Source: Kosakonia radicincitans DSM 16656
GTDB lineage: Bacteria; Pseudomonadota; Gammaproteobacteria; Enterobacterales; Enterobacteriaceae
Assembly (NCBI RefSeq): GCF_000280495.2
Contig: NZ_CP018016.1
Location: 2,728,001-2,792,000 of the forward strand
Length of the DNA stretch: 64,000 nt
Reading direction: 5' to 3'
Below are positions 43,816 through 53,022 of the stretch, one piece after another (position 1 is the first letter of the stretch; each line of letters opens with the position of its first letter). Made by a program: the position numbers and the translations under genes. The notes under the pieces are model-generated. The model had not been told where the DNA came from and searched no databases. It saw only the letters and a list, made by a program, of their open reading frames with translations.

Positions 43816-44756
43816 ACTGCACCTCCGGTAACGGTTTTCAGCCGCGGGTCAAACCACGGCATCAGCAGATCCACCAGCAGATTAATCAGGACAAACCCCA
43901 GCGCGGAGATCATCACTACCGCCTGCAATACGGCAATATCCTGATTGTTCACCGCCTGCTGCGTCAGTTGTCCCAGCCCGCCACGACCAAAGACGGTTTC
44001 CGTGATCAGCGCACCGGCAATCAATTCCCCCAGCAACAGCCCGGCGATATTCAGCACCGGCAGCAGGGCATTGCCGATAACGTGCCGCCACAGCACGCCG
44101 GTTTCGCTCAACCCTTTGGCGCGCGCCACGCCCACAAACGGCTGAGCCGACACCTGGTCGATACTGCGTAACAAGATCTGCGCCAACGGAGCGGAAATAG
44201 GGATCGCCACGGTAATAATCGGCAGGATCAACCCTTGCAACGGCGAAGGGTTAATGACCGGGATCAGCCGCAGCTGGAAGGAAAAAAGCTGAATCAGCGC
44301 AATGCCCAGCCAGAAGGTGGGCAGCGAAATAAATAGTACCGGCAAAGATTGGATGACATTACTCAGCCAGCGTAATGCGGGCAACCGCGAGACAAACGCC
44401 AGTACAAAAGCCAGCGCCACGGCGAGCGCGAATGCCGGTGCGGCTAGTTGCAGTGTATCGGGGAGATTACTGGTAATCAGCTCGCTCACCGCAACACCGG
44501 CCTGTACCGAATAGCCAAAATCTCCGCGCAACATCGCAAACAGCGTATGAAAATATTGTTGCCACAGCGGGCTGTCCGCCCCATAGGCAATACGCATTTC
44601 CTCAATCTGTGCCGGGCTAAGCCCGAGGTCGGGATTCTGAAACTTAATCAATACCGCATCGCCCGGCAGCACCTGGAGCAGCACAAAAGAGAGGGTAAAT
44701 GCCGCCCATAGCACCAGCAGGCCTTGTCCCGCACGCCGCAGAAGATAGTGGCTCAT
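43812..44756 (-). CDS. Dipeptide-type ABC permease, DppB family
   Basis: A 314-residue permease starting MSHYLLRRAGQGLLVLWAAF, the standard DppB N-terminus, with six helices and the EAA-like loop PFVGVARAKGLSETGVLWRHV near 200-220. The start at 44756 has GGAGGC upstream; the open frame extends a further 18 codons without a site. Confidence 0.9.
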   Translation of the reverse strand: MSHYLLRRAGQGLLVLWAAFTLSFVLLQVLPGDAVLIKFQNPDLGLSPAQIEEMRIAYGADSPLWQQYFHTLFAMLRGDFGYSVQAGVAVSELITSNLPDTLQLAAPAFALAVALAFVLAFVSRLPALRWLSNVIQSLPVLFISLPTFWLGIALIQLFSFQLRLIPVINPSPLQGLILPIITVAIPISAPLAQILLRSIDQVSAQPFVGVARAKGLSETGVLWRHVIGNALLPVLNIAGLLLGELIAGALITETVFGRGGLGQLTQQAVNNQDIAVLQAVVMISALGFVLINLLVDLLMPWFDPRLKTVTGGAV

Positions 44757-44766
44757 TGCAGCCTCC

Positions 44767-46389
44767 TCAGTGTTTCGCGATCCACGCGCCGTAGAACGAC
44801 GGGCGGCCAACGGCTTCGAAGGTTGCGCCTTTCAGCCAGGGCGCACCGGCAAAGACCTGAGGCTCTTCAAAAACCGGGATCACATAAGCGTTATCCAGCA
44901 GATAGCGCTGTGCCTCGCCGGTCAGTTGCAGGCGTTTTTTTGCATCGACTTCAGCAGAAATAGAGACCAGCAGATCGTTGAGCTTGTCGTCGCGGAAGCT
45001 TTTTACCTTGTCGCTGGAACCGCCTTTTTGCAGCAGCGCATCGCGGTTTGCCGGATAGAACATGCTTTTCACGACATCCGGATCCGCACGCCCAACCTCA
45101 GAAACGGTCAGCGGCGTTTTTAGCGGGTCGAGGTTATCCAGCGTGCGGCTTCCGGCGTCGCCAGCTTTAACGCTCAGCGCAACGCCGACCTGTCGCCACT
45201 GCTGCGCCACCAATTGCAGCACCTCTTTGTTTTGCGGTTGCGGCAGGGATTCATACACCGTCAGCGCCAGACGCTGGCCCTCTTTGGCACGAATGCCATC
45301 GTTGCCGGCTTTCCAGCCTGCGTCATCCAGTAGCTGGTTGGCTTTGGCCGGATCAAAGGTCAGTTTGTCGCTCAGATCGGTGTAACCGGCGGCAGAGCGG
45401 GCAATAACCGAGGTGGCCTGCGGGTAGTTGGGCGAGAAAAGGGTATCGACAACCTGTTTAGTGTTTGTCGCATGGAGCAATGCCTGGCGCACGCGCAGAT
45501 CGGCGACCAGCGGGTTATCCGGGCGGAAACTGAGGCTATCATTCACGCCGCGCGTCGGAGCGGCGTAGATCTGAAACCCCTGATCGGTGGCCTGTTTCTC
45601 ATCGTAAGCCTGCACCTGGCGGATAAATCCGGCCTGGCCTGCCAGCAACGCGCCAATGCGCACGCTGTCTTCCGGGGTGACGATAATTTTGATGCCATCG
45701 AGATTGGCCGGGCCTTGCTGGGTAAGATTCTTCGGCCCCCACTGATAATCTTTACGCTTCGCAAGCGTCACTTCGCGCCCCAGCTTTTCATCACTAACGA
45801 CAAACGGCCCGGAACCGATAATATGGCGCGCATCGCCCAGCTCATCAAAGTTACGTTGTAACGTACTCAATGAAACCAGCCCGGAACCGATGGTGGCCGT
45901 GCCCTGTAAAAAGCCTGGCGACGGCTTTTTGAAGTAGAACTTCACCGTCTGCGCATCCACCACTTCGCTGTGATCATAGTTATTGATCACTTCCGATACC
46001 GGTAAACGCTGCGCTTTGTTACCCAGCCCGTACGTGTCGAAATTTTTTGCGACCGCATTGGCATCCAGCGGCGTGCCGTCAGAAAAGGTCACGCCGGGGC
46101 GAATTTTAAAGGTGTATTCGGTTTTATCGGCATTCGACGTCCAGCTTTCGGCAATCCACGGTTCAACCTGCAACGTCTTTGGGTTCTGCCAGGTTAGCTT
46201 ATCGGTGATCTGATTCAGAATACCGCCATTGGGGTAAAAACCGCCCGCCGGAGGATACAAATTGGTGTGCGCCTGCTGTTCAAGATAAATCAGTGTGCCG
46301 CCTTTTACTGGCGTATCCACCGCCCAGGCGTGAACGGAAGCGGCCATTATCAGCACCGTCAGTAGCGGCAAACGAAAAGGGGTGTGCAT
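44767..46389 (-). CDS. Dipeptide/nickel-type periplasmic binding protein (KPN_01854-like)
   Basis: A 540-residue SBP_bac_5 protein with signal peptide MHTPFRLPLLTVLIMAASVHAWA. Typical blocks are GGTLIYLEQQAHTNLYP at the mature start, WIAESWTSNADKTEYTFKIRPGVTFSDGTP, and VRQALLHATNTKQVVD. It leads the six-gene unit, in which transporter and flavin oxidation genes are combined. The ligand is not predictable; many relatives bind peptides or peptide-like sulfur compounds. Confidence 0.88.
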   Translation of the reverse strand: MHTPFRLPLLTVLIMAASVHAWAVDTPVKGGTLIYLEQQAHTNLYPPAGGFYPNGGILNQITDKLTWQNPKTLQVEPWIAESWTSNADKTEYTFKIRPGVTFSDGTPLDANAVAKNFDTYGLGNKAQRLPVSEVINNYDHSEVVDAQTVKFYFKKPSPGFLQGTATIGSGLVSLSTLQRNFDELGDARHIIGSGPFVVSDEKLGREVTLAKRKDYQWGPKNLTQQGPANLDGIKIIVTPEDSVRIGALLAGQAGFIRQVQAYDEKQATDQGFQIYAAPTRGVNDSLSFRPDNPLVADLRVRQALLHATNTKQVVDTLFSPNYPQATSVIARSAAGYTDLSDKLTFDPAKANQLLDDAGWKAGNDGIRAKEGQRLALTVYESLPQPQNKEVLQLVAQQWRQVGVALSVKAGDAGSRTLDNLDPLKTPLTVSEVGRADPDVVKSMFYPANRDALLQKGGSSDKVKSFRDDKLNDLLVSISAEVDAKKRLQLTGEAQRYLLDNAYVIPVFEEPQVFAGAPWLKGATFEAVGRPSFYGAWIAKH

Positions 46390-46492
46390 GGTGAATTCCT
46401 TTGTTATCTATTGTCTTAATGTCGGATTCATCATCCGGCGCAGGCATTCACAAAGGAACCAAGGAATTGAGATAAGCTTTTCAGAAAAGCGC

Positions 46493-46521
46493 AAAACCGG
46501 GCGTGATAGACGCCCCGGTCT
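46493..46521 (-). terminator. Probable terminator of the VOC gene
   Basis: On the minus strand ACCGGGGCGT and ACGCCCGGT pair with one bulged G around a five-base loop, followed by TTTTGCG. Confidence 0.5.
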
Positions 46522-46531
46522 GGCATCAGTA

Positions 46532-46969
46532 TTAACGCAACCAGGGGGTGATCGTCAGCCCCACCAGGACGCCTTCCGGCGCCAGCAGACGGGTGACACT
46601 TTGCCCCCAGGGTTCCAGGCGATTCGCGACCAGCAACTGATAACCTTTGTTGACCAGCACATCAGTGGCGCTCGCTAACTCTTTGACTTCAAATTCAACC
46701 CAGCTTTGTGGAACAGGGTGCGAATCCGGCCATTTGTCCGTGCCAAAACAGGATTCGGCGGCATGATGCAACGGCCACAGAGCAAAATGTTTCGCGCCAT
46801 CCAGTGCATCATGATCGGCGACCAGATAGTCACTGGTGCCTTCCATCGGTTTCAGCGGCAGCCCAAGCGTGTGCTGGTAAAATGTCTGGCTGGCAGCCAC
46901 ATTTTGCGGAACAGGGCCGAAACCGGCGATAAACAACACCTCAAGCCCGGGGATCGTCGTGGTCATCAT
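46532..46969 (-). CDS. VOC (glyoxalase/bleomycin-resistance) family protein
   Basis: A 145-residue protein with the two beta-alpha-beta-beta-beta units of the vicinal-oxygen-chelate fold (about 8-60 and 85-140). The segment NVAASQTFYQHTLGLPL is the usual first helix. The start could be ATG at 46969 or the adjacent ATG at 46966; GAGG lies just ahead. Function is unknown: members include lyases, dioxygenases and drug-binding proteins. Confidence 0.7.
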   Translation of the reverse strand: MMTTTIPGLEVLFIAGFGPVPQNVAASQTFYQHTLGLPLKPMEGTSDYLVADHDALDGAKHFALWPLHHAAESCFGTDKWPDSHPVPQSWVEFEVKELASATDVLVNKGYQLLVANRLEPWGQSVTRLLAPEGVLVGLTITPWLR

Positions 46970-46983
46970 TACCTCTGCGTCAT

Positions 46984-47007
46984 AAAAAAGGGGGCATCAG
47001 CGCCCCC
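46984..47007 (-). terminator. Terminator of adhP
   Basis: GGGGGC and GCCCCC pair around a six-base loop; on the minus strand six Ts follow. Confidence 0.75.
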
Positions 47008-47031
47008 GTGATTATAGGCAATAGACGATAA

Positions 47032-48042
47032 TTAATGGCGTAAATCGATCACCATGCGGCCACGGATCTGGCCCTGTTCCATCTCTGTGAAGATGGCGTT
47101 GATATCTTCCAGCGGACGCAGCGCCACTTTCGGCACCACCTTGCCTTCGGCGGCAAACTGGAAGGCTTCCGTCAGATCCTGGCGCGTGCCAACCAGCGAA
47201 CCCACCACCTGAATACCGTCCAGCACCAGGCGCGGAATATCGAGGCTCATCGCTTCCGGCGGCAGGCCAACTGCCACCACACGGCCACCGGCACGCACCG
47301 CATCGACCGCAGAGTTAAACGCCGCTTTCGCTACCGCCGTCACGACCGCAGCGTGCGCGCCGCCGGTTTTTTCCTGCACGATCTTCGCCGCATCTTCGCT
47401 ACGCGAGTTGATGGTCAGGTCTGCGCCCATGCTGGCTGCCAGCTTCAATTGCTCATCGTTAACATCGAGCGCAATGACTTTGGCATTAAAGACATTTTTC
47501 GCATATTGCAGCGCAAGATTTCCGAGGCCGCCGAGGCCATAAATAGCAATCCACTGGCCGGGCTTGATCTGCGAGACTTTAACGGCTTTATAGGTAGTGA
47601 CGCCCGCGCAGGTGATACTGCTGGCTGCCGCGGAATCAAGGTCATCCGGCACTTTTACCGCATAATCCGCCACCACGATGCACTCCTGCGCCATGCCGCC
47701 ATCGGCGGTATACCCGGCATTGACCACTTCACGGCAGAGGGTTTCGTTACCGCTGTTACAGTATTCACAGTGGCCGCAGCCCTGGAAAAACCAGGCAACA
47801 GAAGCGCGATCGCCCACTTTCAGCGACGTAACGCCTTCTGCAACTTCAGCCACGATGCCAATACCTTCATGACCGAGGATAACGCCGGTCTTATCGCCAA
47901 AATCACCGTTCTTCACGTGCAGGTCGGTATGACATACCCCACAGCACTCCATTTTCAGTAACGCTTCGCCATGTTTCAGCGGACGCAGTGTCCTTTCAGT
48001 GACATCAACCTGATGATCTTTCGTAACTACAGCAGCTTTCAT
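47032..48042 (-). CDS. adhP: Alcohol dehydrogenase AdhP, zinc-dependent
   Basis: A 336-residue medium-chain alcohol dehydrogenase, the same length as E. coli AdhP and nearly identical in many stretches. The catalytic zinc site begins CGVCHTDLH (Cys37 region) with GHEGIG; the structural zinc cysteines are in [16 protein letters not shown]; the NAD-binding motif is GLGGLG. It oxidises ethanol and other primary alcohols or the reverse. AGGAGAAAC precedes the ATG. Confidence 0.96.
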   Translation of the reverse strand: MKAAVVTKDHQVDVTERTLRPLKHGEALLKMECCGVCHTDLHVKNGDFGDKTGVILGHEGIGIVAEVAEGVTSLKVGDRASVAWFFQGCGHCEYCNSGNETLCREVVNAGYTADGGMAQECIVVADYAVKVPDDLDSAAASSITCAGVTTYKAVKVSQIKPGQWIAIYGLGGLGNLALQYAKNVFNAKVIALDVNDEQLKLAASMGADLTINSRSEDAAKIVQEKTGGAHAAVVTAVAKAAFNSAVDAVRAGGRVVAVGLPPEAMSLDIPRLVLDGIQVVGSLVGTRQDLTEAFQFAAEGKVVPKVALRPLEDINAIFTEMEQGQIRGRMVIDLRH

Positions 48043-48256
48043 GGTGTTTCTCCTTTGATAAGCATAAGAACTGAGATCCGGGTGTGGCGTTCGGCTTCAA
48101 CCGTTATCTATATCCTCAAGGATTAAGAGATTAGGCAGTGAATTCAATAGGCTGGCAACATACTGTAAACATTCTGTGGGAAATCCCCCAATTCAGGTAG
48201 GGGCAAAAAATGCTATAACCACCTTATTAATAAGGCTATTAGTGGGCAGGAAAGGA

Positions 48257-48285
48257 ATGTCATACGGCTGTCATCTATTGTCGCC
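48257..48285 (+). promoter_or_regulatory. Pho box upstream of the periplasmic pyrophosphatase
   Basis: ATGTCAT-ACGG-CTGTCAT follows the PhoB 7-4-7 direct-repeat consensus (CTGTCAT-N4-CTGTCAT) with a single mismatch in the heptamers. A weaker third heptamer, TGTCGCC, follows after four bases. A TTCTAAT -10-like box lies about 11 bases beyond, as in PhoB-dependent promoters. The motif is 38-66 bases before the gene. Confidence 0.6.
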
Positions 48286-48322
48286 AGATTGTTGCTTTCT
48301 AATAACAAAAGAGTGAACAACA

Positions 48323-48925
48323 ATGCATCTGGTGAAAAAAATCCTCGCGGTGAGCGTACTGATTTCGGCTTCCGTGCAGGCGCAAAATATCCTCGAATTC
48401 CCGCAGCCTGAAAACAACCCGGACGAGTTTTATGCGGTAACGGAGATCCCGGCGGGCGGCATTATCAAATATGAAACGGACGCGAAAACCGGCTTTATTA
48501 TCGCCGATCGCTTCCAGTCAATGCCGGTCGCTTATCCGGCGAACTACGGTTCGCTGACCCAGTCGCTCGCCGGGGATGGCGATCCGCTGGATGTGATTTT
48601 CTATACCCGCGCGCCGCTGGCTCCGGGAACGCTGATCAAGCTACGCCCGATTGGCGTGCTGAAAATGATTGATGGCGGCGAGACCGACGACAAAATTGTT
48701 GCCGTTCCGGCCAGCAAAATTGACCCAACCTATGACGACATCAAGAACATCACCGATCTGCCGAAGATCGAGCAGGAGCGGCTGGAAGCCTTCTTCCGCG
48801 TCTATAAACAATTGCCGGACGGTCGCAAAAAAGTGGAGCTGAACGGCTTTAACGACGCCGCCACCGCCAAACAAGAAATCAAACAGGCATGGGAAGCCTG
48901 GAAAGCGAAAAATCCACAGCAGTAA
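48323..48925 (+). CDS. Exported inorganic pyrophosphatase
   Basis: A 200-residue family I soluble pyrophosphatase with an added signal peptide (MHLVKKILAVSVLISASVQA). The family signature GDGDPLDVIFY is present, with IKYETDAKTG, YPANYG and the late MIDGGETDDKIVAV Asp cluster. Cytoplasmic Ppa lacks such a leader, so this one should hydrolyse pyrophosphate in the periplasm and release two phosphates for uptake. The Pho-box-like repeats upstream support a phosphate-scavenging role. AAGAGTG precedes the ATG. Confidence 0.85.
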   Translation: MHLVKKILAVSVLISASVQAQNILEFPQPENNPDEFYAVTEIPAGGIIKYETDAKTGFIIADRFQSMPVAYPANYGSLTQSLAGDGDPLDVIFYTRAPLAPGTLIKLRPIGVLKMIDGGETDDKIVAVPASKIDPTYDDIKNITDLPKIEQERLEAFFRVYKQLPDGRKKVELNGFNDAATAKQEIKQAWEAWKAKNPQQ

Positions 48926-48930
48926 AAAAA

Positions 48931-48954
48931 ACAGGCGCCGAAGGGCGCCTGTTT
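48931..48954. terminator. Terminator after the pyrophosphatase gene
   Basis: ACAGGCGCC, GAAG loop, GGCGCCTGT is a perfect nine-pair stem ending in TTT, with an A-run ahead of it that would also serve the minus strand. Confidence 0.75.
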
Positions 48955-48980
48955 GCGTTAAGTGACCACACGAGTTTGCA

Positions 48981-49011
48981 CGTATCCGGCCTACAGGATA
49001 AGGCGGATACG
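48981..49011. repeat. REP-like palindrome over the ABC-F stop codon
   Basis: CGTATCCGGCCT and AAGGCGGATACG form an imperfect hairpin whose GCCTACAGGATAAGGCGGAT core resembles enterobacterial REP units. It overlaps the last codons and stop of the ABC-F gene. Confidence 0.5.
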
Positions 49012-50697
49012 GTCTATCTCCTCGCGCCACTGCGCCTGCAACTGCGGCTTCTGATGTTTCTCCTTACGCGCCAGATCCTCTGCTAACCGCGTCTCCAGTT
49101 CGATAAGACGCAGAAGAAGGGCATCGTCGTCATCCGTTTCATCAGCCGCAACAATATGCGGTTGTGACTGAGTGGCAGAAACCGCGACACTTTCCCGTAA
49201 GCGATCATAAACCGCTTCAGCGTCGTGCCATTCGTTCAGCTCGCCGTTTTCCACCAGCCAGAAGCGATTGCAGCAGGCATTAATCAATTGGCGATCGTGG
49301 CTGACCAGCAGAAAACCGCCGCTGAACTGTTGCAGGGTTTCGCCCAGCGCCTCTTTGCCCGCCATATCGAGATGGTTGGTGGGTTCATCCAGTAACAGCA
49401 GGTTAAAACGCGCCAGCGACAGGCCGACAAACAGCAGCCGCGAACGTTCGCCGCCGCTCAGTGTCGCCACCCGTTGCCCATGACGCGCCCAGGCAAAACC
49501 GGCGCTAATTAGTGCCATTTTGCGATCGGCGGGCATCGGGGCAAACGGCTCCAGCGCGTCAAACAGCGTGGCATCATCCGCTAGCTGATGTAACGTCTGG
49601 TCGTAATATCCCGCATGCAGACGCGGATGCAGCCGCAGCGTAGACGCTTCGCCGTGCAAAGCCCGCCAGATCAACCGCAACAGCGATGATTTGCCGCAGC
49701 CGTTGCGTCCCATCACCGCCACGCGATCGCCGCTTTTTAGCCGCGCGAGCGGAACATGGAATAGTGCAGGTAATCCCGTTGCGGGCGGCACGGCCAGCTG
49801 TTCCATCTCCAGCAGTCGATCCGCAGGTAGCGCTTCACCATGCAGTGAAAGCCGCCAGGCACTGCCTTCGGTTAGCGTGGTCTGGCTCTCTTTCAGGCGC
49901 TCAACCTGCCGCGCCATCTGTTTTGCCTTCCGCGCCAGATCTTCGTTGTCGTAGACCCGTCCCCAGATAGCCAGCCGCTTAGAACTTGCCGTCACGCGGT
50001 CGATCTCCTTTTGTTCCGCTTTGTGCCGCAGCGCGTCGCTCGCATCACGCTCTTCCAGCGCCAGACGCGCCTGGCTGCACGGTAAAGCAAAGTGGTGCAG
50101 CGTGTGGTCGCGCAGGATCCAACTGCCGTTGGTAACAGCATCCAGCAGGGCGGCATCATGCGAAACCATCACAAAGCTTCCGCTCCAGCTACGCAAAAAC
50201 TGCTCCAGCCATAGCAATGTCGGCAGATCAAGGTGATTACCCGGTTCGTCCAGCAGCAACAGATCCGGCTCGCGGATCAGCGCCCGCGCCAGCAGCAAGC
50301 GGGTATGCTGGCCGCCGCTGAGAGTGGCAGCGGTGAGAGCGATTTCCGTCGTGCTCAGCCCCATGCTGGCAAGCAGCGATTCCGCGCGCCAGCGCTGGTT
50401 GTCGCGCTCGCTGGCAGGCAACTGCGCCAGCACGGCATCAAGCAGCGTCGTCGCCAGCAAATCATCGGGCAGATGCTGTTCCACGCGCGCCAGCAGGCAG
50501 TGGTGTGCAACCGTAACGTTGCCGGAAAGCGGAGACAGCGAGCCGTCCAGCACTTTCAGCAGGGTACTTTTGCCGCAGCCATTGTCGCCAATAAGTCCAA
50601 GGCGATCGCCTTTTCTCAGGGTAAAGGAGAGATCGGAGAATAACGGGCCAAAAGCCGTTTCAACACGGAGTGATTGTGCAGATAGTAATGTGCTCAT
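48991..50697 (-). CDS. ABC-F family ATPase (possible ribosome-protection type)
   Basis: A 568-residue cytoplasmic protein with two nucleotide-binding domains and no membrane segment. Domain 1 has GDNGCGKST near 37-45, LSGGQ and LLLLDEPGNHLD; the helical linker spans about 230-310 with charged heptads; domain 2 has GRNGCGKSS, LSGGERSR and LLLLDEPTNHLD. A C-terminal coiled tail follows from about 520. ABC-F proteins act in the ribosomal E site; some eject antibiotics. It does not match EttA, Uup, YbiT or YheS by length and motif wording. A translated leader frame and hairpins lie upstream, which favours antibiotic-controlled expression. Confidence 0.85.
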   Translation of the reverse strand: MSTLLSAQSLRVETAFGPLFSDLSFTLRKGDRLGLIGDNGCGKSTLLKVLDGSLSPLSGNVTVAHHCLLARVEQHLPDDLLATTLLDAVLAQLPASERDNQRWRAESLLASMGLSTTEIALTAATLSGGQHTRLLLARALIREPDLLLLDEPGNHLDLPTLLWLEQFLRSWSGSFVMVSHDAALLDAVTNGSWILRDHTLHHFALPCSQARLALEERDASDALRHKAEQKEIDRVTASSKRLAIWGRVYDNEDLARKAKQMARQVERLKESQTTLTEGSAWRLSLHGEALPADRLLEMEQLAVPPATGLPALFHVPLARLKSGDRVAVMGRNGCGKSSLLRLIWRALHGEASTLRLHPRLHAGYYDQTLHQLADDATLFDALEPFAPMPADRKMALISAGFAWARHGQRVATLSGGERSRLLFVGLSLARFNLLLLDEPTNHLDMAGKEALGETLQQFSGGFLLVSHDRQLINACCNRFWLVENGELNEWHDAEAVYDRLRESVAVSATQSQPHIVAADETDDDDALLLRLIELETRLAEDLARKEKHQKPQLQAQWREEIDRIRLIL

Positions 50698-50715
50698 TGC
50701 TTACTCAAGAGTTAC

Positions 50716-50833
50716 AGGCACGAGAGTGCCTCGTCAAACATCGCTGACGATAACCCGGTAAGCCCGAGAGAAGGGGGTTTTAAGCTTCGCTCAAGCCGAA
50801 GTTATCGCAGCACGATACCGATAACGCTTGAGC
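50716..50833 (-). promoter_or_regulatory. Attenuator-like leader RNA of the ABC-F gene
   Basis: Between the leader frame and the ABC-F start there are three stems. GCTCAAGC plus GTTATCG pair with CGATAAC and GCTTGAGC (50789-50833), covering the end of the leader frame. CTTCG/CGAAG (50785-50801) competes for the same bases. AGGCAC/GTGCCT (50716-50731) lies ten bases before the ribosome site of the ABC-F gene. Competing stems over a short translated frame are typical of ribosome-stalling control. No T-run follows the large stem, so translational control is more likely than termination. Confidence 0.6.
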
Positions 50834-50885
50834 TGGCACGATCGCCAAAAGTATGTGAAACATTGAACAGTTCACAATACAGCAT
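50802..50885 (-). CDS. 27-residue leader peptide of the ABC-F gene
   Basis: A short frame starts with ATG at 50885 after a perfect AAAGGAGG site six bases upstream. The peptide begins MLYCELFNVSHTF, ends SVIGIVLR and stops at 50802. Its last nine codons form one side and loop of the large hairpin, so a stalled ribosome would open that stem. The ABC-F gene itself has only a weak site (GAG). The arrangement resembles leader peptides of Erm and ABC-F resistance genes, but no known stalling motif is recognised. Confidence 0.65.
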   Translation of the reverse strand: MLYCELFNVSHTFGDRASSSVIGIVLR

Positions 50886-50961
50886 AATTAGCCTCCTTTT
50901 ATATTCAGTAAGTTGATGGGTGAGAAGGAGTTTAGCGAGGAAATGAATCTTTTACCAGCAA

Positions 50962-50993
50962 GGAAAATAGCCCGGCGTACAAGGACGCCGGGC
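50962..50993 (-). terminator. Terminator of maeA
   Basis: GCCCGGCGT and ACGCCGGGC are perfect nine-base arms at 50970-50978 and 50985-50993; on the minus strand TATTTTCC follows. It isolates maeA from the ABC-F leader. Confidence 0.75.
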
Positions 50994-51002
50994 GCGGGAG
51001 GA

Positions 51003-52706
51003 TCAGATGGAGGTACGGCGATAGCTGCGGTACTTCGGTTCCCAGAAGTTGTCGTCGATCGACTGCTTCAGCGCTTCAGGCGAGGTTTTCGCCGCGATAC
51101 CTTGTTGCTGCGCCATTTTACCGACGGCAAACGCGATGGCGCGGGAAACGGACTGGATATCTTTCAGTTCCGGCAGCACCAGGCCTTCACCGTTCAGTAG
51201 CAGCGGCGAGTATTCCGCCAGCGTTTCACTGGCCGCCATCAGCATTTCATCGGTGATGCGCGACGCGCCGGAGGAGATCACGCCAAGACCAATGCCGGGG
51301 AAAATATAGGCGTTATTACACTGGGCAATCGGGTAGGTTTTCTCTTTCCACAGTACCGGTGCGAACGGGCTGCCGGTGGCGACCAGCGCCATACCGTCGG
51401 TCCAACTGATGATATCCTGCGGCGTGGCTTCCACGCGGGAAGTCGGGTTGGAGAGCGGCATCACGATCGGGCGCGGGCAGTGCTTGTGCATTTCACGGAT
51501 GATCTCTTCGGTGAACAGACCCGCCTGGCCTGAAACCCCGATCAGAATGTCCGGCTTCACATTACGCACGACGTCCAGCAGCGACAGCGCTTCATTCTGC
51601 GCGCCGGTATCCCAGTTTTGCAGGTTTTCGCGTTTCTGCACCAGTTTGCTCTGGAACGGCAGCAGGTTCGGCATTTCGTCCGTCAGCAGACCGAAACGAT
51701 CGACCATATAGACTTTCTGGCGAGCCGCCGCTTCGCTCAGGCCTTCGCGCTGCGTCTGGGCGATGATCTGCTCAGCGATACCGCAACCGGCAGAACCTGC
51801 GCCGAGGAAGACGATCTTCTGGTTACTCAACTGGCTACCCGCCGCGCGGCTGGCGGCAATCAGCGTACCGACGGTGACGGCTGCCGTACCCTGAATATCA
51901 TCGTTAAAACAGCAGATCTCATCGCGATAGCGATTCAGCAACGGCATCGCGTTTTTCTGCGCGAAGTCTTCAAATTGCAGCAGCACATCCGGCCAGCGCT
52001 GTTTCACCGCCTGAATGAATTCATCGACGAAAGCGTAATATTCATCACCGGTGATACGCGGGTGGCGTGAGCCCATGTAGAGCGGATCATTAATTAATTG
52101 CTGGTTGTTGGTGCCCACATCCAGAACCACGGGCAGGGTGTAAGCCGGGCTGATGCCGCCGCAAGAGGTATAGAGCGACAGCTTGCCAATCGGAATCCCC
52201 ATCCCGCCAATCCCCTGGTCGCCAAGGCCGAGAATACGTTCGCCATCGGTCACCACGATCACTTTGATATTGTGGTTCGGCACGTTTTGCAGAATGTCGT
52301 CCATGCTGCTGCGGTTCTGCCAGGAGATAAACACGCCACGAGCGCGGCGGTAGATGTCAGAGAAGCGTTCGCAGGCCCAGCCAACAGTCGGGGTATAGAT
52401 CACCGGCATCATCTCATCGAGATGGTTTTCCACCAGGCGGTAGAAGAGGGTTTCGTTGGTATCCTGGATATTGCGTAGATAGATGTGCTTATCAATATCG
52501 GTTTTAAAGCTCTGGTACTGCAACCAGGCGCGTTCGGCCTGTTCTTCAATCGTTTCAACCACTTCCGGTAACAGGCCCAGCAGGTTGAAATTACTGCGCT
52601 CTTCCATGCTGAAGGCGCTGCCTTTGTTCAGCAGTGGAAACTCCAGCAGCACCGGCCCGGCATAAGGAATATATAACGATCGGTTTTTATTATGTTTGGC
52701 ATTCAT
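51003..52706 (-). CDS. maeA: NAD-dependent malic enzyme MaeA
   Basis: A 567-residue enzyme converting malate to pyruvate, CO2 and NADH; E. coli MaeA (SfcA) has 565. Shared regions include [48 protein letters not shown] (metal Asp and Glu residues) and the NAD loop [15 protein letters not shown]. The C-terminus YRSYRRTSI matches. CAAGGAGC precedes the ATG. The order adhP, maeA, sra is as in E. coli, except that the pyrophosphatase and ABC-F genes are inserted between adhP and maeA. Confidence 0.97.
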   Translation of the reverse strand: MNAKHNKNRSLYIPYAGPVLLEFPLLNKGSAFSMEERSNFNLLGLLPEVVETIEEQAERAWLQYQSFKTDIDKHIYLRNIQDTNETLFYRLVENHLDEMMPVIYTPTVGWACERFSDIYRRARGVFISWQNRSSMDDILQNVPNHNIKVIVVTDGERILGLGDQGIGGMGIPIGKLSLYTSCGGISPAYTLPVVLDVGTNNQQLINDPLYMGSRHPRITGDEYYAFVDEFIQAVKQRWPDVLLQFEDFAQKNAMPLLNRYRDEICCFNDDIQGTAAVTVGTLIAASRAAGSQLSNQKIVFLGAGSAGCGIAEQIIAQTQREGLSEAAARQKVYMVDRFGLLTDEMPNLLPFQSKLVQKRENLQNWDTGAQNEALSLLDVVRNVKPDILIGVSGQAGLFTEEIIREMHKHCPRPIVMPLSNPTSRVEATPQDIISWTDGMALVATGSPFAPVLWKEKTYPIAQCNNAYIFPGIGLGVISSGASRITDEMLMAASETLAEYSPLLLNGEGLVLPELKDIQSVSRAIAFAVGKMAQQQGIAAKTSPEALKQSIDDNFWEPKYRSYRRTSI

Positions 52707-52844
52707 TTTACAGCTCCTTGTTCAACGATCCCTGCGAGAGCGTTTCGCGGGGAGGTGTGCGACGGGCGAGAGTATAAAGCAAGCTGTCAGCAAATACTTC
52801 TTGTTCGCGGATTTCGTTGATGAATTGTTATCAAGGAGGGAAAA

Positions 52845-52870
52845 CAAAAAACCACCCCGCCAGGGGTGGT
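52845..52870 (-). terminator. Terminator of sra
   Basis: ACCACCCC, a four-base loop, GGGGTGGT; on the minus strand TTTTTTG follows. Confidence 0.8.
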
Positions 52871-52884
52871 TCAGGGTGGAAAAC

Positions 52885-53022
52885 TTAACCCGCGCGGCGA
52901 TGACGCCCGGAGCGATGAACAACCACCGTCTCTTCGTGATTGTCTTTGGTAACAATTTTACGCGTGTTTGACACTTTGTAATCCAGCCCCATGATATGGC
53001 GTGCCTGACGGTTCGATTTCAT
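52885..53022 (-). CDS. sra: Stationary-phase ribosome-associated protein Sra (S22)
   Basis: A 45-residue basic protein, [20 protein letters not shown] at the start and RSGRHRRAG at the end, matching E. coli Sra (RpsV). It binds the 30S subunit and accumulates in stationary phase. TAAGGAGTAAGC lies directly before the ATG. In E. coli the next genes are bdm and osmC; here a foreign-looking operon follows instead, which marks sra as an insertion border. Confidence 0.95.
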   Translation of the reverse strand: MKSNRQARHIMGLDYKVSNTRKIVTKDNHEETVVVHRSGRHRRAG

